A DNA stretch of 64,000 nucleotides from JAHJQQ01 sp963737555 (GCA_963737555.1 CAVTTB010000001.1:62001-126000), one strand, 5' to 3'. Shown: positions 27,128-36,144, counted from the stretch's first letter. The notes: a model not told the origin generated them from the letters alone. Program-made: numbers and translations.

Positions 27128-30100
27128 ATGAGCGCCGTCGGTCAGATTGAAAAGAAAACCCAAGCCCGGGTCGTCGCGCTGTTCCGCGACCGGCTAGGAT
27201 ATGACTACCTGGGCAACTGGATCGATAACCCCCGTAACCGGAATATTGAGTCAGATCTACTGACTGCATGGCTGAGAAAACAGGGTGTGGCCGACACGCT
27301 GATCAGTCGAGCATTGTTTGCACTGGATAAGGCGGCTGGCGACACCAGTCAGCATCTTTACGACCGTAACCGTGCCGTCTATGAAATGTTGCGGTATGGG
27401 GTGAAGTTAAGGCCCGAGATGGGTGAAAACACCATCACTGTCTGGCTCATCGACTGGAAACATACCGACAACAATCACTTTGCTATCGCCGAAGAGGTCA
27501 CGATCAAAGGTGCGGATGCTAAAGCTAGCACCAAGCGCCCTGATGTCGTGCTCTATATCAACGGCATTGCGCTGGGCGTATTAGAGCTTAAGCGCTCCAC
27601 GGTCTCTGTAGCCGAGGGCATTCGCCAGAACCTAGATAACCAAAAGAAAGAATTCATTCAGCCGTTTTTCTCCACCCTGCAATGGGTGATGGCAGGTAAC
27701 GACAGCGAGGGGCTACGTTACGCCACCATCGAGACGCCGGAGAAGTATTACCTCAGGTGGGTGGAAGACAGTGGTGCCTTCGCCGAAGAGCCGAACCTGC
27801 TGGATCGTCAACTGTTGCAGCTCTGCGAGAAGGCGCGCTTCCTTGAGTTGATCCACGACTTCATCGTGTTCGATGCGGGCACCAAGAAGCTGTGCCGCCA
27901 GAATCAGTATTTCGGAGTGAAAGCGTCCCAGGACTTCGTCCGCCGTCGCGAGGGCGGTATCATCTGGCACACCCAGGGCAGCGGGAAGTCGCTGACGATG
28001 GTCTGGTTAGCTAAATGGATACGCGAGAATCGAGCTGGTGCTCGGGTACTCATCATTACCGACCGCACCGAACTGGACGAGCAGATCGAGAAGGTGTTTA
28101 AGGGCGTTAACGAACAGATATACCGCAGTACGAGCGGCAATGATTTAATCGATAAGCTCAACCGCACCGAAGAATCTCTCCTCTGTTCACTGGTGCACAA
28201 ATTTGGCGGCAAGGGGAACGGTGATCAGGAAGGCGATGAAGGTACCAAAGCCTTCATCGAGTCGATCCGGAAGTTGCCACCCGATTTCCGCGCCAAGGGA
28301 GATATCCATGTGTTCGTGGATGAATGCCATCGCACCCAGTCGGGCGAATTGCATGATGCTATGAAGGCGTTGCTGCCCAACGCGTTATTCATTGGCTTCA
28401 CCGGAACGCCACTCCTCAAGGCTGATAAGCAGAAAAGTATCGAAGTGTTTGGGCGCTATATCCATACCTACAAGTTCGACCAAGCTGTGCGCGAAGGCGT
28501 GGTTTTGGATTTGCGCTATGAAGCGCGAGATATAGACCAGAAGCTGACCAACAGGGCGAAGGTGGATCAGTGGTTCGAGGCTAAGACCAAAGGTCTTAAT
28601 GATCTGGCAAAGGCACAGCTCAAGCAGAAATGGGGCACCATGCAGCGCGTGCTCTCAAGCCAGGACCGGCTTGAGAAAATTGTCGCAGACATTCTTATGG
28701 ATATGAGCATCAAGCCGCGCCTGATGGATGGTCACGGCAACGCTATGCTGGTGGCCGGTAGCATTTATGAGGCCTGCAAATTCTATGAACTTTTCTCTAA
28801 GACCGAGCTGAAGGGTAAATGCGCGATTGTCACTAGCTACACGCCGACTGTAGCTGATGCAAAGGGCGAGACCACTGGCGAAGGCGAGACGGATAATCTG
28901 CTCAAATACGGGGTGTATTCCCAGATGCTGGCCGACTGGTTCAACGAGCCAGCGGAGATCGCCGTCAACAAGGTAGAGAAGTTCGAGCAAGTCGTGAAGA
29001 AGAAATTCATCGACGAGCCGGGCCAGATGAAACTTCTGATCGTGGTGGATAAGTTGCTCACCGGATTCGATGCCCCCTCGGCTACTTACCTCTATATCGA
29101 TAAGCAGATGCGCGACCACGGCCTGTTCCAGGCTATCTGTCGCGTAAACAGGCTGGACGGAGATGACAAGGAATACGGCTACATCATCGACTACAAGGAT
29201 TTGTTCAAGAGCCTGGAAGGAGCGGTGGCCGACTATACCAGTGGCGCGCTCGACGGCTATGACCAGGAGGACGTGAAAGGCCTATTGGAGAACCGGCTGG
29301 AGAAATCGCGTGAAGACCTGGATGAGGCTCTTGAGGTGGTCAGGGCATTATGCGAGCCAGTAGAGGTTCCCAAGGACTCGGCAGATTATCTACGCTATTT
29401 CTGCGCCATGGATTCTGGTAATGCCGAGCAACTCAAAGACAACGAACCGAAGCGCCTCAAGCTCTACAAATTCACCGCCACCCTGTTGCGTGCCTTCGCC
29501 AACCTGGCTAATGAGTTAGCCGAGGCAGGCTATACCCCGAAGGAGATCGAGAAGATCAAGGCCGAGGTTGACCACTACACCAAGATGCGCGACGAAGTGA
29601 AACTGGCTAGCGGTGATTATATCGATCTGAAAGCGTACGAACCGGCCATGCGACACCTGATCGATACCTACATCCGTGCTGATGAGAGCGAGAAGATTTC
29701 GGCCTTCGACGATATGAGCCTGATCCAGCTGATCGTCGAGCGTGGCCCTGACGCGGTTGATTCACTACCTAAAGGCATCAAGAAAAACCAAGAGGCTGTG
29801 GCAGAAACCATCGAAAACAACGTCCGCAAGCTTATTATCAATGAGTCTCCCGTAGACCCGGCCTACTACGACAAGATGTCAAAGCTCCTGGATGCGCTGA
29901 TCGAACAGCGGCGCAAGGGCGCGGTCAGCTATAAGGAGTATTTGGACAAGATCGCTGCGCTGACTAAAGAAGCCACTATGCCTGGGGGTGGGCAGGGCGG
30001 TTACCCGCCACGCGTTAAGACAGCCGCCCAACGGGCGCTGTACAACAATCTGGGCAAGGACGAAGCGCTGGTGTTGGAGGTCGATGCGGCGGTTCTCAGT

Positions 30101-30301
30101 AGTCGGCAGGATGGTTGGCGTAACAACACAATGAAGACCAAACGGGTATGGCTTGCGATACAGCATGTGCTGGCGACCGTGGTCCCCGCCGGTCATGATC
30201 TGCGCGCACAGGAAATTGGCGGTAGCCCGATACCCGCATTAAATCTGGAAACAGAGACCGACAGGATTCTCGAATTAGTGAAGCACCAGAATGAATACTG
30301 A
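27128..30301 (+). CDS. hsdR: Type I restriction endonuclease subunit
   Basis: 1057 residues. The N-terminal PD-(D/E)xK nuclease has RPDVVLYINGIALGVLELKR (D139, E153, K155). The SF2 motor has Walker A TQGSGKSLT (~282-290), the DECH box (~397), FIGFTGTPLLK, and a C-terminal RecA lobe (LLIVVDKLLTGFDAPSATYLY and QAICRVNRL). The C-terminal helical region contacts the methylase core. It starts 4 nt after the AbiEii gene and restores the hsdMS-R complex, despite the 4.5-kb insertion after hsdS. GC-intermediate, no frameshift. Confidence 0.95.
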   Translation: MSAVGQIEKKTQARVVALFRDRLGYDYLGNWIDNPRNRNIESDLLTAWLRKQGVADTLISRALFALDKAAGDTSQHLYDRNRAVYEMLRYGVKLRPEMGENTITVWLIDWKHTDNNHFAIAEEVTIKGADAKASTKRPDVVLYINGIALGVLELKRSTVSVAEGIRQNLDNQKKEFIQPFFSTLQWVMAGNDSEGLRYATIETPEKYYLRWVEDSGAFAEEPNLLDRQLLQLCEKARFLELIHDFIVFDAGTKKLCRQNQYFGVKASQDFVRRREGGIIWHTQGSGKSLTMVWLAKWIRENRAGARVLIITDRTELDEQIEKVFKGVNEQIYRSTSGNDLIDKLNRTEESLLCSLVHKFGGKGNGDQEGDEGTKAFIESIRKLPPDFRAKGDIHVFVDECHRTQSGELHDAMKALLPNALFIGFTGTPLLKADKQKSIEVFGRYIHTYKFDQAVREGVVLDLRYEARDIDQKLTNRAKVDQWFEAKTKGLNDLAKAQLKQKWGTMQRVLSSQDRLEKIVADILMDMSIKPRLMDGHGNAMLVAGSIYEACKFYELFSKTELKGKCAIVTSYTPTVADAKGETTGEGETDNLLKYGVYSQMLADWFNEPAEIAVNKVEKFEQVVKKKFIDEPGQMKLLIVVDKLLTGFDAPSATYLYIDKQMRDHGLFQAICRVNRLDGDDKEYGYIIDYKDLFKSLEGAVADYTSGALDGYDQEDVKGLLENRLEKSREDLDEALEVVRALCEPVEVPKDSADYLRYFCAMDSGNAEQLKDNEPKRLKLYKFTATLLRAFANLANELAEAGYTPKEIEKIKAEVDHYTKMRDEVKLASGDYIDLKAYEPAMRHLIDTYIRADESEKISAFDDMSLIQLIVERGPDAVDSLPKGIKKNQEAVAETIENNVRKLIINESPVDPAYYDKMSKLLDALIEQRRKGAVSYKEYLDKIAALTKEATMPGGGQGGYPPRVKTAAQRALYNNLGKDEALVLEVDAAVLSSRQDGWRNNTMKTKRVWLAIQHVLATVVPAGHDLRAQEIGGSPIPALNLETETDRILELVKHQNEY

Positions 30302-31019
30302 GGCCCGCCGCATCACTGTCAGCGGCATCCCTGTGGAGATTGTGCGTAAAGACATCAAGAATCTTCATCTGGGTGTTTACCCGCCACATGGACGGGTGCG
30401 CGTAGCCGCGCCTCTCGTAATAACTGATGAAGCTGTCCGTTTAGCAGTAATTGATAAGCTAGGCTGGATAAAACGCCAGAGAACGAAATTTTCCGCGCAG
30501 CCACGACAGTCACGGCGTGAGATGGTGAATGGGGAAAGCCACTATTTTCTAGGCAAGCGCTACCGTCTGCGCGTCCATGAGCTTGACGGCCCTGCAAGAG
30601 TTGCTCTTCGAGGAGTTGCCACGCTAGATCTCTTCGTGAGACCAGGAAGCAGTATTGAGCAGCGTGAAGCCGTGTTACAGCGTTGGTACAGAGAACAGCT
30701 GAAATCGCTGGTGCCTCCGTTAATAGAGAAGTGGCAGGTGGTCCTAGACGTTCAGGTGTCAGACTGGGGCGTTAAGAAGATGAAGACCAAATGGGGTAGC
30801 TGTAATACCAAGGTGCAACGCATATGGCTGAACCTGGAACTTGCCAAGAAACCTATGAAGTGTCTTGAGTACATTCTTGTTCACGAGATGGTTCATCTAT
30901 TGGAGCGGTGCCATAACAGCCAATTTACCGACCTAATGAATAAGGCTATGCCACTATGGCGGTCATGTAGAGATGAGTTAAATCGTGCTCCGCTCGGTAA
31001 TGATGATTGGAAATACTGA
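30291..31019 (+). CDS. YgjP-like (DUF45, M48-type) metallopeptidase
   Basis: 242 residues. The zinc motif HEMVHLLE (~198-205) with the later Glu region, and the upstream KMKTKWGSCNTKVQRIWLNLELAKKP, are the DUF45/YgjP signature. It overlaps the hsdR stop by 11 nt, the common position of this family at the end of type I RM operons. A role as a processing or quality-control protease for the RM complex is often supposed but not shown. The following TIR gene starts 30 nt downstream. Confidence 0.87.
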   Translation: MNTEARRITVSGIPVEIVRKDIKNLHLGVYPPHGRVRVAAPLVITDEAVRLAVIDKLGWIKRQRTKFSAQPRQSRREMVNGESHYFLGKRYRLRVHELDGPARVALRGVATLDLFVRPGSSIEQREAVLQRWYREQLKSLVPPLIEKWQVVLDVQVSDWGVKKMKTKWGSCNTKVQRIWLNLELAKKPMKCLEYILVHEMVHLLERCHNSQFTDLMNKAMPLWRSCRDELNRAPLGNDDWKY

Positions 31020-31048
31020 TACTGAAGTGGACATATTGGAGAAAATTA

Positions 31049-31537
31049 ATGCCTGATAAAATCAAGAATGTGTTTGTAAGTCATCATCATAAAGATGACG
31101 CAAGCGTCGACGGCTTGACAGATATGTTATCAGGCAAGGGATATCAATTAAGGAATAGCTCAATACGCGTCAAACCGGAAAACCAGAAACGCCTTGATCA
31201 AAACAAGGTTAGTGATCGTACCATTGCGCGACTCTTACGCATGAAAATGCGGTGGGCTAGCCAAGTGATTGTAGTCATCGGAAAAGAGACTCATCAGCGG
31301 CCTTGGGTTGACTGGGAAGTTAAAGCAGCCCATCAACTGGGAAAGCCCATAATTGGCGTCTATGAGAATGGATTAAAGGATCAAGTCGAAATTCCTGACA
31401 ATTTAAAAAAATACGCTACGTCGATAGTTGGGTGGAGATCGGATTCCGTTATCGACGCCCTAGAGGGAAATAGTCAATTTCAAAACCCAGATGGAACGCC
31501 ATCCCCAAGGACTGATGGCGGAAATGTAGTGTGTTGA
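31049..31537 (+). CDS. TIR-like protein of the DUF1863/ThsB type
   Basis: 162 residues. KNVFVSHHHKDDASVDGLTDMLSGKGYQLRNSSI is the first strand and helix of a TIR-like Rossmann fold. QVIVVIGKETHQRPWVDWEVKAAHQLGKPIIGVY carries the conserved Glu90 at the catalytic position (WVDWE). This family includes ThsB, the Thoeris TIR enzyme that makes an ADP-ribose-derived signal from NAD on phage infection. The last ~25 residues (NPDGTPSPRTDGGN) are low-complexity. It overlaps the next start. Base composition becomes AT-rich from here, unlike hsdR. Signal production is inferred from family and from the SLOG gene two genes later. Confidence 0.85.
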   Translation: MPDKIKNVFVSHHHKDDASVDGLTDMLSGKGYQLRNSSIRVKPENQKRLDQNKVSDRTIARLLRMKMRWASQVIVVIGKETHQRPWVDWEVKAAHQLGKPIIGVYENGLKDQVEIPDNLKKYATSIVGWRSDSVIDALEGNSQFQNPDGTPSPRTDGGNVVC

Positions 31538-32196
31538 TAGAGCCAAACTCCCACTTGTACGCGTATGCCATTACCAGGGATTTCGGTTTTGCACCGAATC
31601 CGTTTCATGGCTTGTGCACTTTGGCAACATGTAAGCCGGACATCCGTAAATCGTCCAAGGTCGGCGATTGGATCTTGGGCATTGGCGGAAGCTCCCTTCG
31701 GGGTGTGAAAAGAAGATGCATTCTTCTAATGAAAGTATCGGAAAAGGTCAGTTTTCAGGATTACTGGGATGATGATCGTTTTTCACTAAAAAAACCTGTA
31801 CGCAACGGAAGTAAAGTCCAGATGCTAGGCGATAACATATATCACAAGGATGAAAACGGTAGCTGGATACAGGAGGACTCCCATCATAGCAATCCAGATG
31901 GCACGCCAAATCCTGTTAACTTAAATCGAGATACTGGAAAAACTGACCAAGTGTTAGTTTCGAATTATTTTTTGTACTTCGGTAGCCTGGCACGCACCGT
32001 AGACCTGGATTCAATCGGGTATGGGAGGATTAGAAATTATATGAAAATAAGCCTCTCAGATTCAAAAGAAGCACGTGATTTAATCGCTTCGATGTTTCGA
32101 GAGCATCGAGGCGATATGAACACGGTAGTTTCAGACCCATGCCAATTCATGGACTCTCATCAGCGCGTGGATCAAGGCACAGGGAAGATTCAATAA
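31531..32196 (+). CDS. Nmad2 (nucleotide modification associated domain 2) protein
   Basis: 221 residues starting at GTG 31531 inside the end of the TIR gene. The N-terminal half (YAYAITRDFGFAPNPFHGLCTLATCKPDIRKSSKVGDWILGIGG) is the diagnostic Nmad2 segment: a Cys pair and a strand-rich fold. VSEKVSFQDYWDDDRFSLKKP and VLVSNYFLYFGSLA follow. Nmad domains were described computationally in phage and bacterial base-modification or nucleotide-conflict gene clusters; their chemistry is unknown. The phrase NPDGTPNPVN resembles the NPDGTPSPRT at the end of the TIR protein, an odd shared string between neighbours. Confidence 0.8.
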   Translation: MLIEPNSHLYAYAITRDFGFAPNPFHGLCTLATCKPDIRKSSKVGDWILGIGGSSLRGVKRRCILLMKVSEKVSFQDYWDDDRFSLKKPVRNGSKVQMLGDNIYHKDENGSWIQEDSHHSNPDGTPNPVNLNRDTGKTDQVLVSNYFLYFGSLARTVDLDSIGYGRIRNYMKISLSDSKEARDLIASMFREHRGDMNTVVSDPCQFMDSHQRVDQGTGKIQ

Positions 32197-32255
32197 AAAA
32201 TGGAAATAACAATGACATACGAAGTCAAATCTAGGGGTTGCGGAGGAATAACTCG

Positions 32256-34262
32256 ATGACAACAGAGTATTCACCGCCTCTAGCAATCAACTTCATCTGG
32301 CATCCCTCTGATTCAGAGAAAGTAACCCCTATTCTTGATGTTATTAGAGTGAATTTTGCTAGGGATAAGGACAAACCGTTCTCGCGAGGGCTTAATATCC
32401 CGCTTTTTTTCTTTGGCTCCCATAACAGCGGCGAGGCCCCTTCAGATTATCCTGAGGTATTGGCAAAAAATAATATTATCTTTGTTTTTGCAAGCGTGAA
32501 TACTGTCGGCAGGAAAGAATGGGCACGTTACATTGAAGGATTGCCGCAATCATCTTCGATTCATATCGTGCCAATTGCGATTGATAGTAAAGGGTATGGC
32601 CATGGAGGTGCGCTCTCAGGGCTGAACTGTATTCGAACAAATGATTGGCCTGTCGAAAACAGAGAGCTCAACGCAGTAGTTGCCCTGGCTCACGAAATAT
32701 ACCGCTTTGGCTGTAAATCGGTGCAACCTGATGGAAAAGGGGTGGAGTCTTCTATAACGATATTTTTGAGTCATTCAAAATCAGGCGATACAGGCAAACT
32801 CCATTCGGAGCAAATAAAGCAATTTATCGATAACACAAACATGAATCGGTTTTTTGATGCCAATGAAATATCGCCCGGATATCATTTCGATCAAGAAATT
32901 GAAAAGCACATTCTAGATTCAACATTGCTCGCGTTTGAAAGCGATGCTTATTCCTCCAGATATTGGTGTCAACGGGAAATGTTGATTGCAAAGCAGCACA
33001 ATCGCCCTGTAGTTGTAGTTAATTGTCTCGATGACTTTGAAGATCGCATTTTCCCTGCCGCCTCTAATGTTCCATGCGTTCATATTTCATCTGCTGTTCC
33101 ACTGTCAGAAAGGAATATCTTGCGCATTCTTTCTACGGCAATTATCGAGACAGTTCGTTATAACTATTCAATGCGATGCCTTGAGGCATATAAGCGCGCA
33201 GGGTGGATTGATGAGGATTGTGAGCTAACTGCTCGGCCTCCAGAAATCAGGCAAGTACTTAACTTTAAAAAGGACGGTGTGCAAAAAATATGCTATCCAG
33301 AACCGCCTGTATATTCAATTGAAGCTGATTGGCATGAGGAGTTAGAGATCCAAGCATTTACACCTCTTTGGAGTTCTTCAGAGCGGGACAGTCTTTCCAA
33401 TGAAAGAGTTGGCATATCGATTTCTGATGTTCCAGGGGAAGGCTTCGAAAATCACCATATTCATGCAGATCACCTGGTTCGCCTGGCACAAGACCTTGCC
33501 CGACATTTATTAGCGCGATCCGCAACATTGCTCTATGGCGGAGATTTGCGACCTGGTGGCTTCACAGAGTTTATCCTTGATGAAGCTAGAATCCTAAAGG
33601 ACAGGCTAGTAGAAACAGCGCCGCACGTTGAAAATCATTTAGCATGGCCACTATATGTATCTGATTCAGAAACGACTGCATGGAGAGCTAAATACCACCA
33701 AATCATGGAAACTGTCGAATACGAAATAGCTGGTGATGTGGCCGAAGGCCTCGATAAAGGGATATTTCTACCACCTAATACTCCCCGGAACTCATATATC
33801 TGGTCTCGCTGTTTGACTGAAATGCGAGAGAAGTCGATTGCCTCATCCACCGTCCGAATTTGTGCCGGAGGAAGACTTACCGGGTACAAGGGCAAGATGC
33901 CAGGGGTATTGGAAGAAATTGTGTTAGCCCTTAATGAACAGAAGCCGATTTTTTTACTTGGGGCCTTTGGTGGTGTAGTTGGCGATGTCTGCAAGCTTTT
34001 TTTGACATCTGATGCGCCCGAAACGTTAACTGAAAATTGGCAGATATCCCATAATGAGGGCTATTCGGATTTGCAGCAGTTAGCGAATTCGCACGGACAT
34101 GACAGTGACTATGTTGCGATTACAGCATCTATACATAGTCACAGCGTATCTGAGCTTGCGTCGCGCTGCGGACTTGACGAAAACGAATACAAGCGCCTGA
34201 TGATATCGCCCTTTGTTGACGAGTGTGTCTATTTAATACTGAAAGGACTCAAGGGAAAATAG
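32256..34262 (+). CDS. TIR-TIR-SLOG effector-like protein
   Basis: 668 residues; ATG 32256 has GGAGG 9 nt upstream. Domain 1 (~1-150) starts with LAINFIWHPSDSEKVTPILD, the variant TIR start with WHP. Domain 2 (~165-300) is a full TIR: SITIFLSHSKSGDTGKLHSEQI, the conserved Glu241 in SSRYWCQREM, and RPVVVVNC. The C-terminal ~415-620 is a SLOG Rossmann domain: ATLLYGGDLRPGGFTEFI, RICAGGRLTGYKGKMPGVLEE, and FLLGAFGGVVGD. In Thoeris ThsA, a C-terminal SLOG binds the cyclic ADP-ribose signal and triggers NAD cleavage. Here TIR would take the SIR2 place. That role is inferred. Confidence 0.82.
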   Translation: MTTEYSPPLAINFIWHPSDSEKVTPILDVIRVNFARDKDKPFSRGLNIPLFFFGSHNSGEAPSDYPEVLAKNNIIFVFASVNTVGRKEWARYIEGLPQSSSIHIVPIAIDSKGYGHGGALSGLNCIRTNDWPVENRELNAVVALAHEIYRFGCKSVQPDGKGVESSITIFLSHSKSGDTGKLHSEQIKQFIDNTNMNRFFDANEISPGYHFDQEIEKHILDSTLLAFESDAYSSRYWCQREMLIAKQHNRPVVVVNCLDDFEDRIFPAASNVPCVHISSAVPLSERNILRILSTAIIETVRYNYSMRCLEAYKRAGWIDEDCELTARPPEIRQVLNFKKDGVQKICYPEPPVYSIEADWHEELEIQAFTPLWSSSERDSLSNERVGISISDVPGEGFENHHIHADHLVRLAQDLARHLLARSATLLYGGDLRPGGFTEFILDEARILKDRLVETAPHVENHLAWPLYVSDSETTAWRAKYHQIMETVEYEIAGDVAEGLDKGIFLPPNTPRNSYIWSRCLTEMREKSIASSTVRICAGGRLTGYKGKMPGVLEEIVLALNEQKPIFLLGAFGGVVGDVCKLFLTSDAPETLTENWQISHNEGYSDLQQLANSHGHDSDYVAITASIHSHSVSELASRCGLDENEYKRLMISPFVDECVYLILKGLKGK

Positions 34263-34316
34263 CATGGGCTTAACACAACATAGGCGACCATCCATACAGA
34301 TACGGAACGAGATGCT

Positions 34317-35474
34317 ATGGATATTATAAATACGAAAAACCTAAACGATTTGAAAGGCGCTATTCCGCTACAAGAGTATGAGAGAATAATTGTCGAAACG
34401 GATAGGTTTTCACTTGAAGAGATAAATCCAATACTCTTGGGGCTATATGGCGAAGTAGGAAGTATTATGGCCGCCTCAAAAAAGTATCGCAGGGAGAAAA
34501 AGGCATATCCCACCTATAAAGACGCAGTTGAAGAAGAGTTTGGAGATGCGCTCTGGTATTTTTCTGCTTTATGCAGGCGTGTGAATATTGAATTGGCTGG
34601 AGTGTTCGATGCAGCATCTAATGAAACAGGTGTCAAAATTATATCTGCTAATGACCATGAGAGTGCGCCAATTTCACAGATTATTACTTCTGCTCATGTA
34701 GAGAGCTTAGATTTTGCGCTAATCGAGCTTGGCTATATGGCAGCTCAATTGCTTAAAACTGATAAAGACTCGTCCGATGTCCGTGAGGAACTTATTAAGT
34801 TTGCGCGACTGTACCTTCAAGCAATACTGTCAACAGGCCTTTCTTTTGCAAAAGTGGTAAAAGGAAATCTAATAAAAACACTTGGCAGATTCACTATTCC
34901 AAATAAAGACTCATTGCCGGATTTCGATGCTACATTTCCCGAAGAAGAACAGCTACCAAGACACTTTGAAATTCATATCACTCAGCGAAAGAGTGGGCAG
35001 AGTTATTTAAGATGGAATAGTGTTTTTCTAGGATCGCCGCTGACTGACAACATACGAGACCCTGACGGATACCGCTTCCATGATGTATTTCATTTGGCGC
35101 ATGCCGCAATTCTTCATTGGTCCCCGACATTTAGAGCGTTAATCAAACAGAAAAGGAAAAGTAATCCTGTCTTTGATGAAGCTCAGGATGGTGGAAGAGC
35201 AATCGTTGTTGAGGAGGGGCTAACCGCCTGGCTCTATTCCTATTCAAAAGGGCTCGATTATTTTGAAGGCCATGATAGTGTTTCTTTTGATGCGCTTAAG
35301 ACCATTCAGAAGTTTGTGCACGGCTATGAGGTAGATAAATGCCCTCTTAAATTGTGGGAGGACGCTATTCTTCAGGGCTATTCCGTATTTAGGCAAGTAA
35401 GGAAGAATAATGGAGGCATCGTCATCGGAGACCGAGAAAACAGAAAAATCAGCTATCGTCCTATAGGAGAATAG
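34317..35474 (+). CDS. MazG-like NTP pyrophosphohydrolase with unknown C-terminal domain
   Basis: 385 residues. Residues ~40-90 match the all-alpha NTP-PPase (MazG) core: ILLGLYGEVGSIMAASKKYR and, 20 residues on, DAVEEEFGDALWYFSALCRR, giving the E-x-x-(x)-E plus E-x-x-D metal site. A second weaker repeat may lie at ~125-180 (FALIELGYMAAQLLKTDKDSSDVREELIKFARLYLQA). The C-terminal half has RFHDVFHLAHAAILHW and GGRAIVVEEGLTAWLYSYSKG, a His/Asp-rich helical domain that I cannot name. MazG enzymes hydrolyse (d)NTPs to NMPs; depletion or clearing of altered nucleotides during infection is plausible. Confidence 0.75.
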   Translation: MDIINTKNLNDLKGAIPLQEYERIIVETDRFSLEEINPILLGLYGEVGSIMAASKKYRREKKAYPTYKDAVEEEFGDALWYFSALCRRVNIELAGVFDAASNETGVKIISANDHESAPISQIITSAHVESLDFALIELGYMAAQLLKTDKDSSDVREELIKFARLYLQAILSTGLSFAKVVKGNLIKTLGRFTIPNKDSLPDFDATFPEEEQLPRHFEIHITQRKSGQSYLRWNSVFLGSPLTDNIRDPDGYRFHDVFHLAHAAILHWSPTFRALIKQKRKSNPVFDEAQDGGRAIVVEEGLTAWLYSYSKGLDYFEGHDSVSFDALKTIQKFVHGYEVDKCPLKLWEDAILQGYSVFRQVRKNNGGIVIGDRENRKISYRPIGE

Positions 35475-35475
35475 T

Positions 35476-36144
35476 ATGGGCGCAGTCTCTTTTGTAAAAG
35501 AGTTAAGTAATTTGGCGTTCGAAAACACGTTCAATCCGTACTCTGATCGCTGTGAAGTATATGATGTTTATGATGCTCCAGAGAAAAGAAGAGCTCTATT
35601 AAAGAAAATGTTGATTGCCGCGAGCGAAGTAGAGGTTGACTCAATATGGATTGGCAGAGATTTAGGATATAGAGGTGGACGGCGAACGGGTTTAGCTCTT
35701 ACCGACGATGTGCATCTCTGTCATCATGCAGCGAGATGGGGGATTGAGATAGGCCGTTTGACCAAGGGGCAAGCGGTTCCGGAAAGAACAGCGGCAGTAA
35801 TTTGGAGTGTTCTGGAAAAAATCACAAATCCTGTATTTCTTTGGAATGTCTTTCCATTGCATCCATATGAGGCGGGTGATCCCTTTAGCAACCGGGCACA
35901 TAATTCCAGGGAGAGATTAGCCGGAGAAGAGTTGCTTGGTGAGTTAGTAGAATTATTAAAGCCTAAGCGAATAGTTGCGATTGGTAACGATGCAGAAAAG
36001 GCGGCAATACGATTTAAGGTGCAGTGCGAGGTCTTGAAAGTCAGACACCCCAGTTATGGGGGGCAGAACACATTTCTTTCCCAAATACGGTCACGATATG
36101 AATTAGACAATGTTTGTGAAACAGCCTCATCTTTGTTCGGCTAA
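35476..36144 (+). CDS. Uracil-DNA glycosylase-superfamily protein
   Basis: 222 residues, starting 1 nt after the MazG-like stop. The UDG fold motifs are SIWIGRDLGYRGGRRTGLALTDDVH (motif A position), NPVFLWNVFPLHPYE (the aromatic and Asn region), LKPKRIVAIGNDAEKA, and KVRHPSYGG (motif B, His then Pro-Ser). The residue that activates water in classical UDGs is not obvious, so it may bind or act on a modified base rather than plain uracil. Its close coupling to MazG-like and Nmad2 genes suggests work on altered bases. Confidence 0.75.
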   Translation: MGAVSFVKELSNLAFENTFNPYSDRCEVYDVYDAPEKRRALLKKMLIAASEVEVDSIWIGRDLGYRGGRRTGLALTDDVHLCHHAARWGIEIGRLTKGQAVPERTAAVIWSVLEKITNPVFLWNVFPLHPYEAGDPFSNRAHNSRERLAGEELLGELVELLKPKRIVAIGNDAEKAAIRFKVQCEVLKVRHPSYGGQNTFLSQIRSRYELDNVCETASSLFG

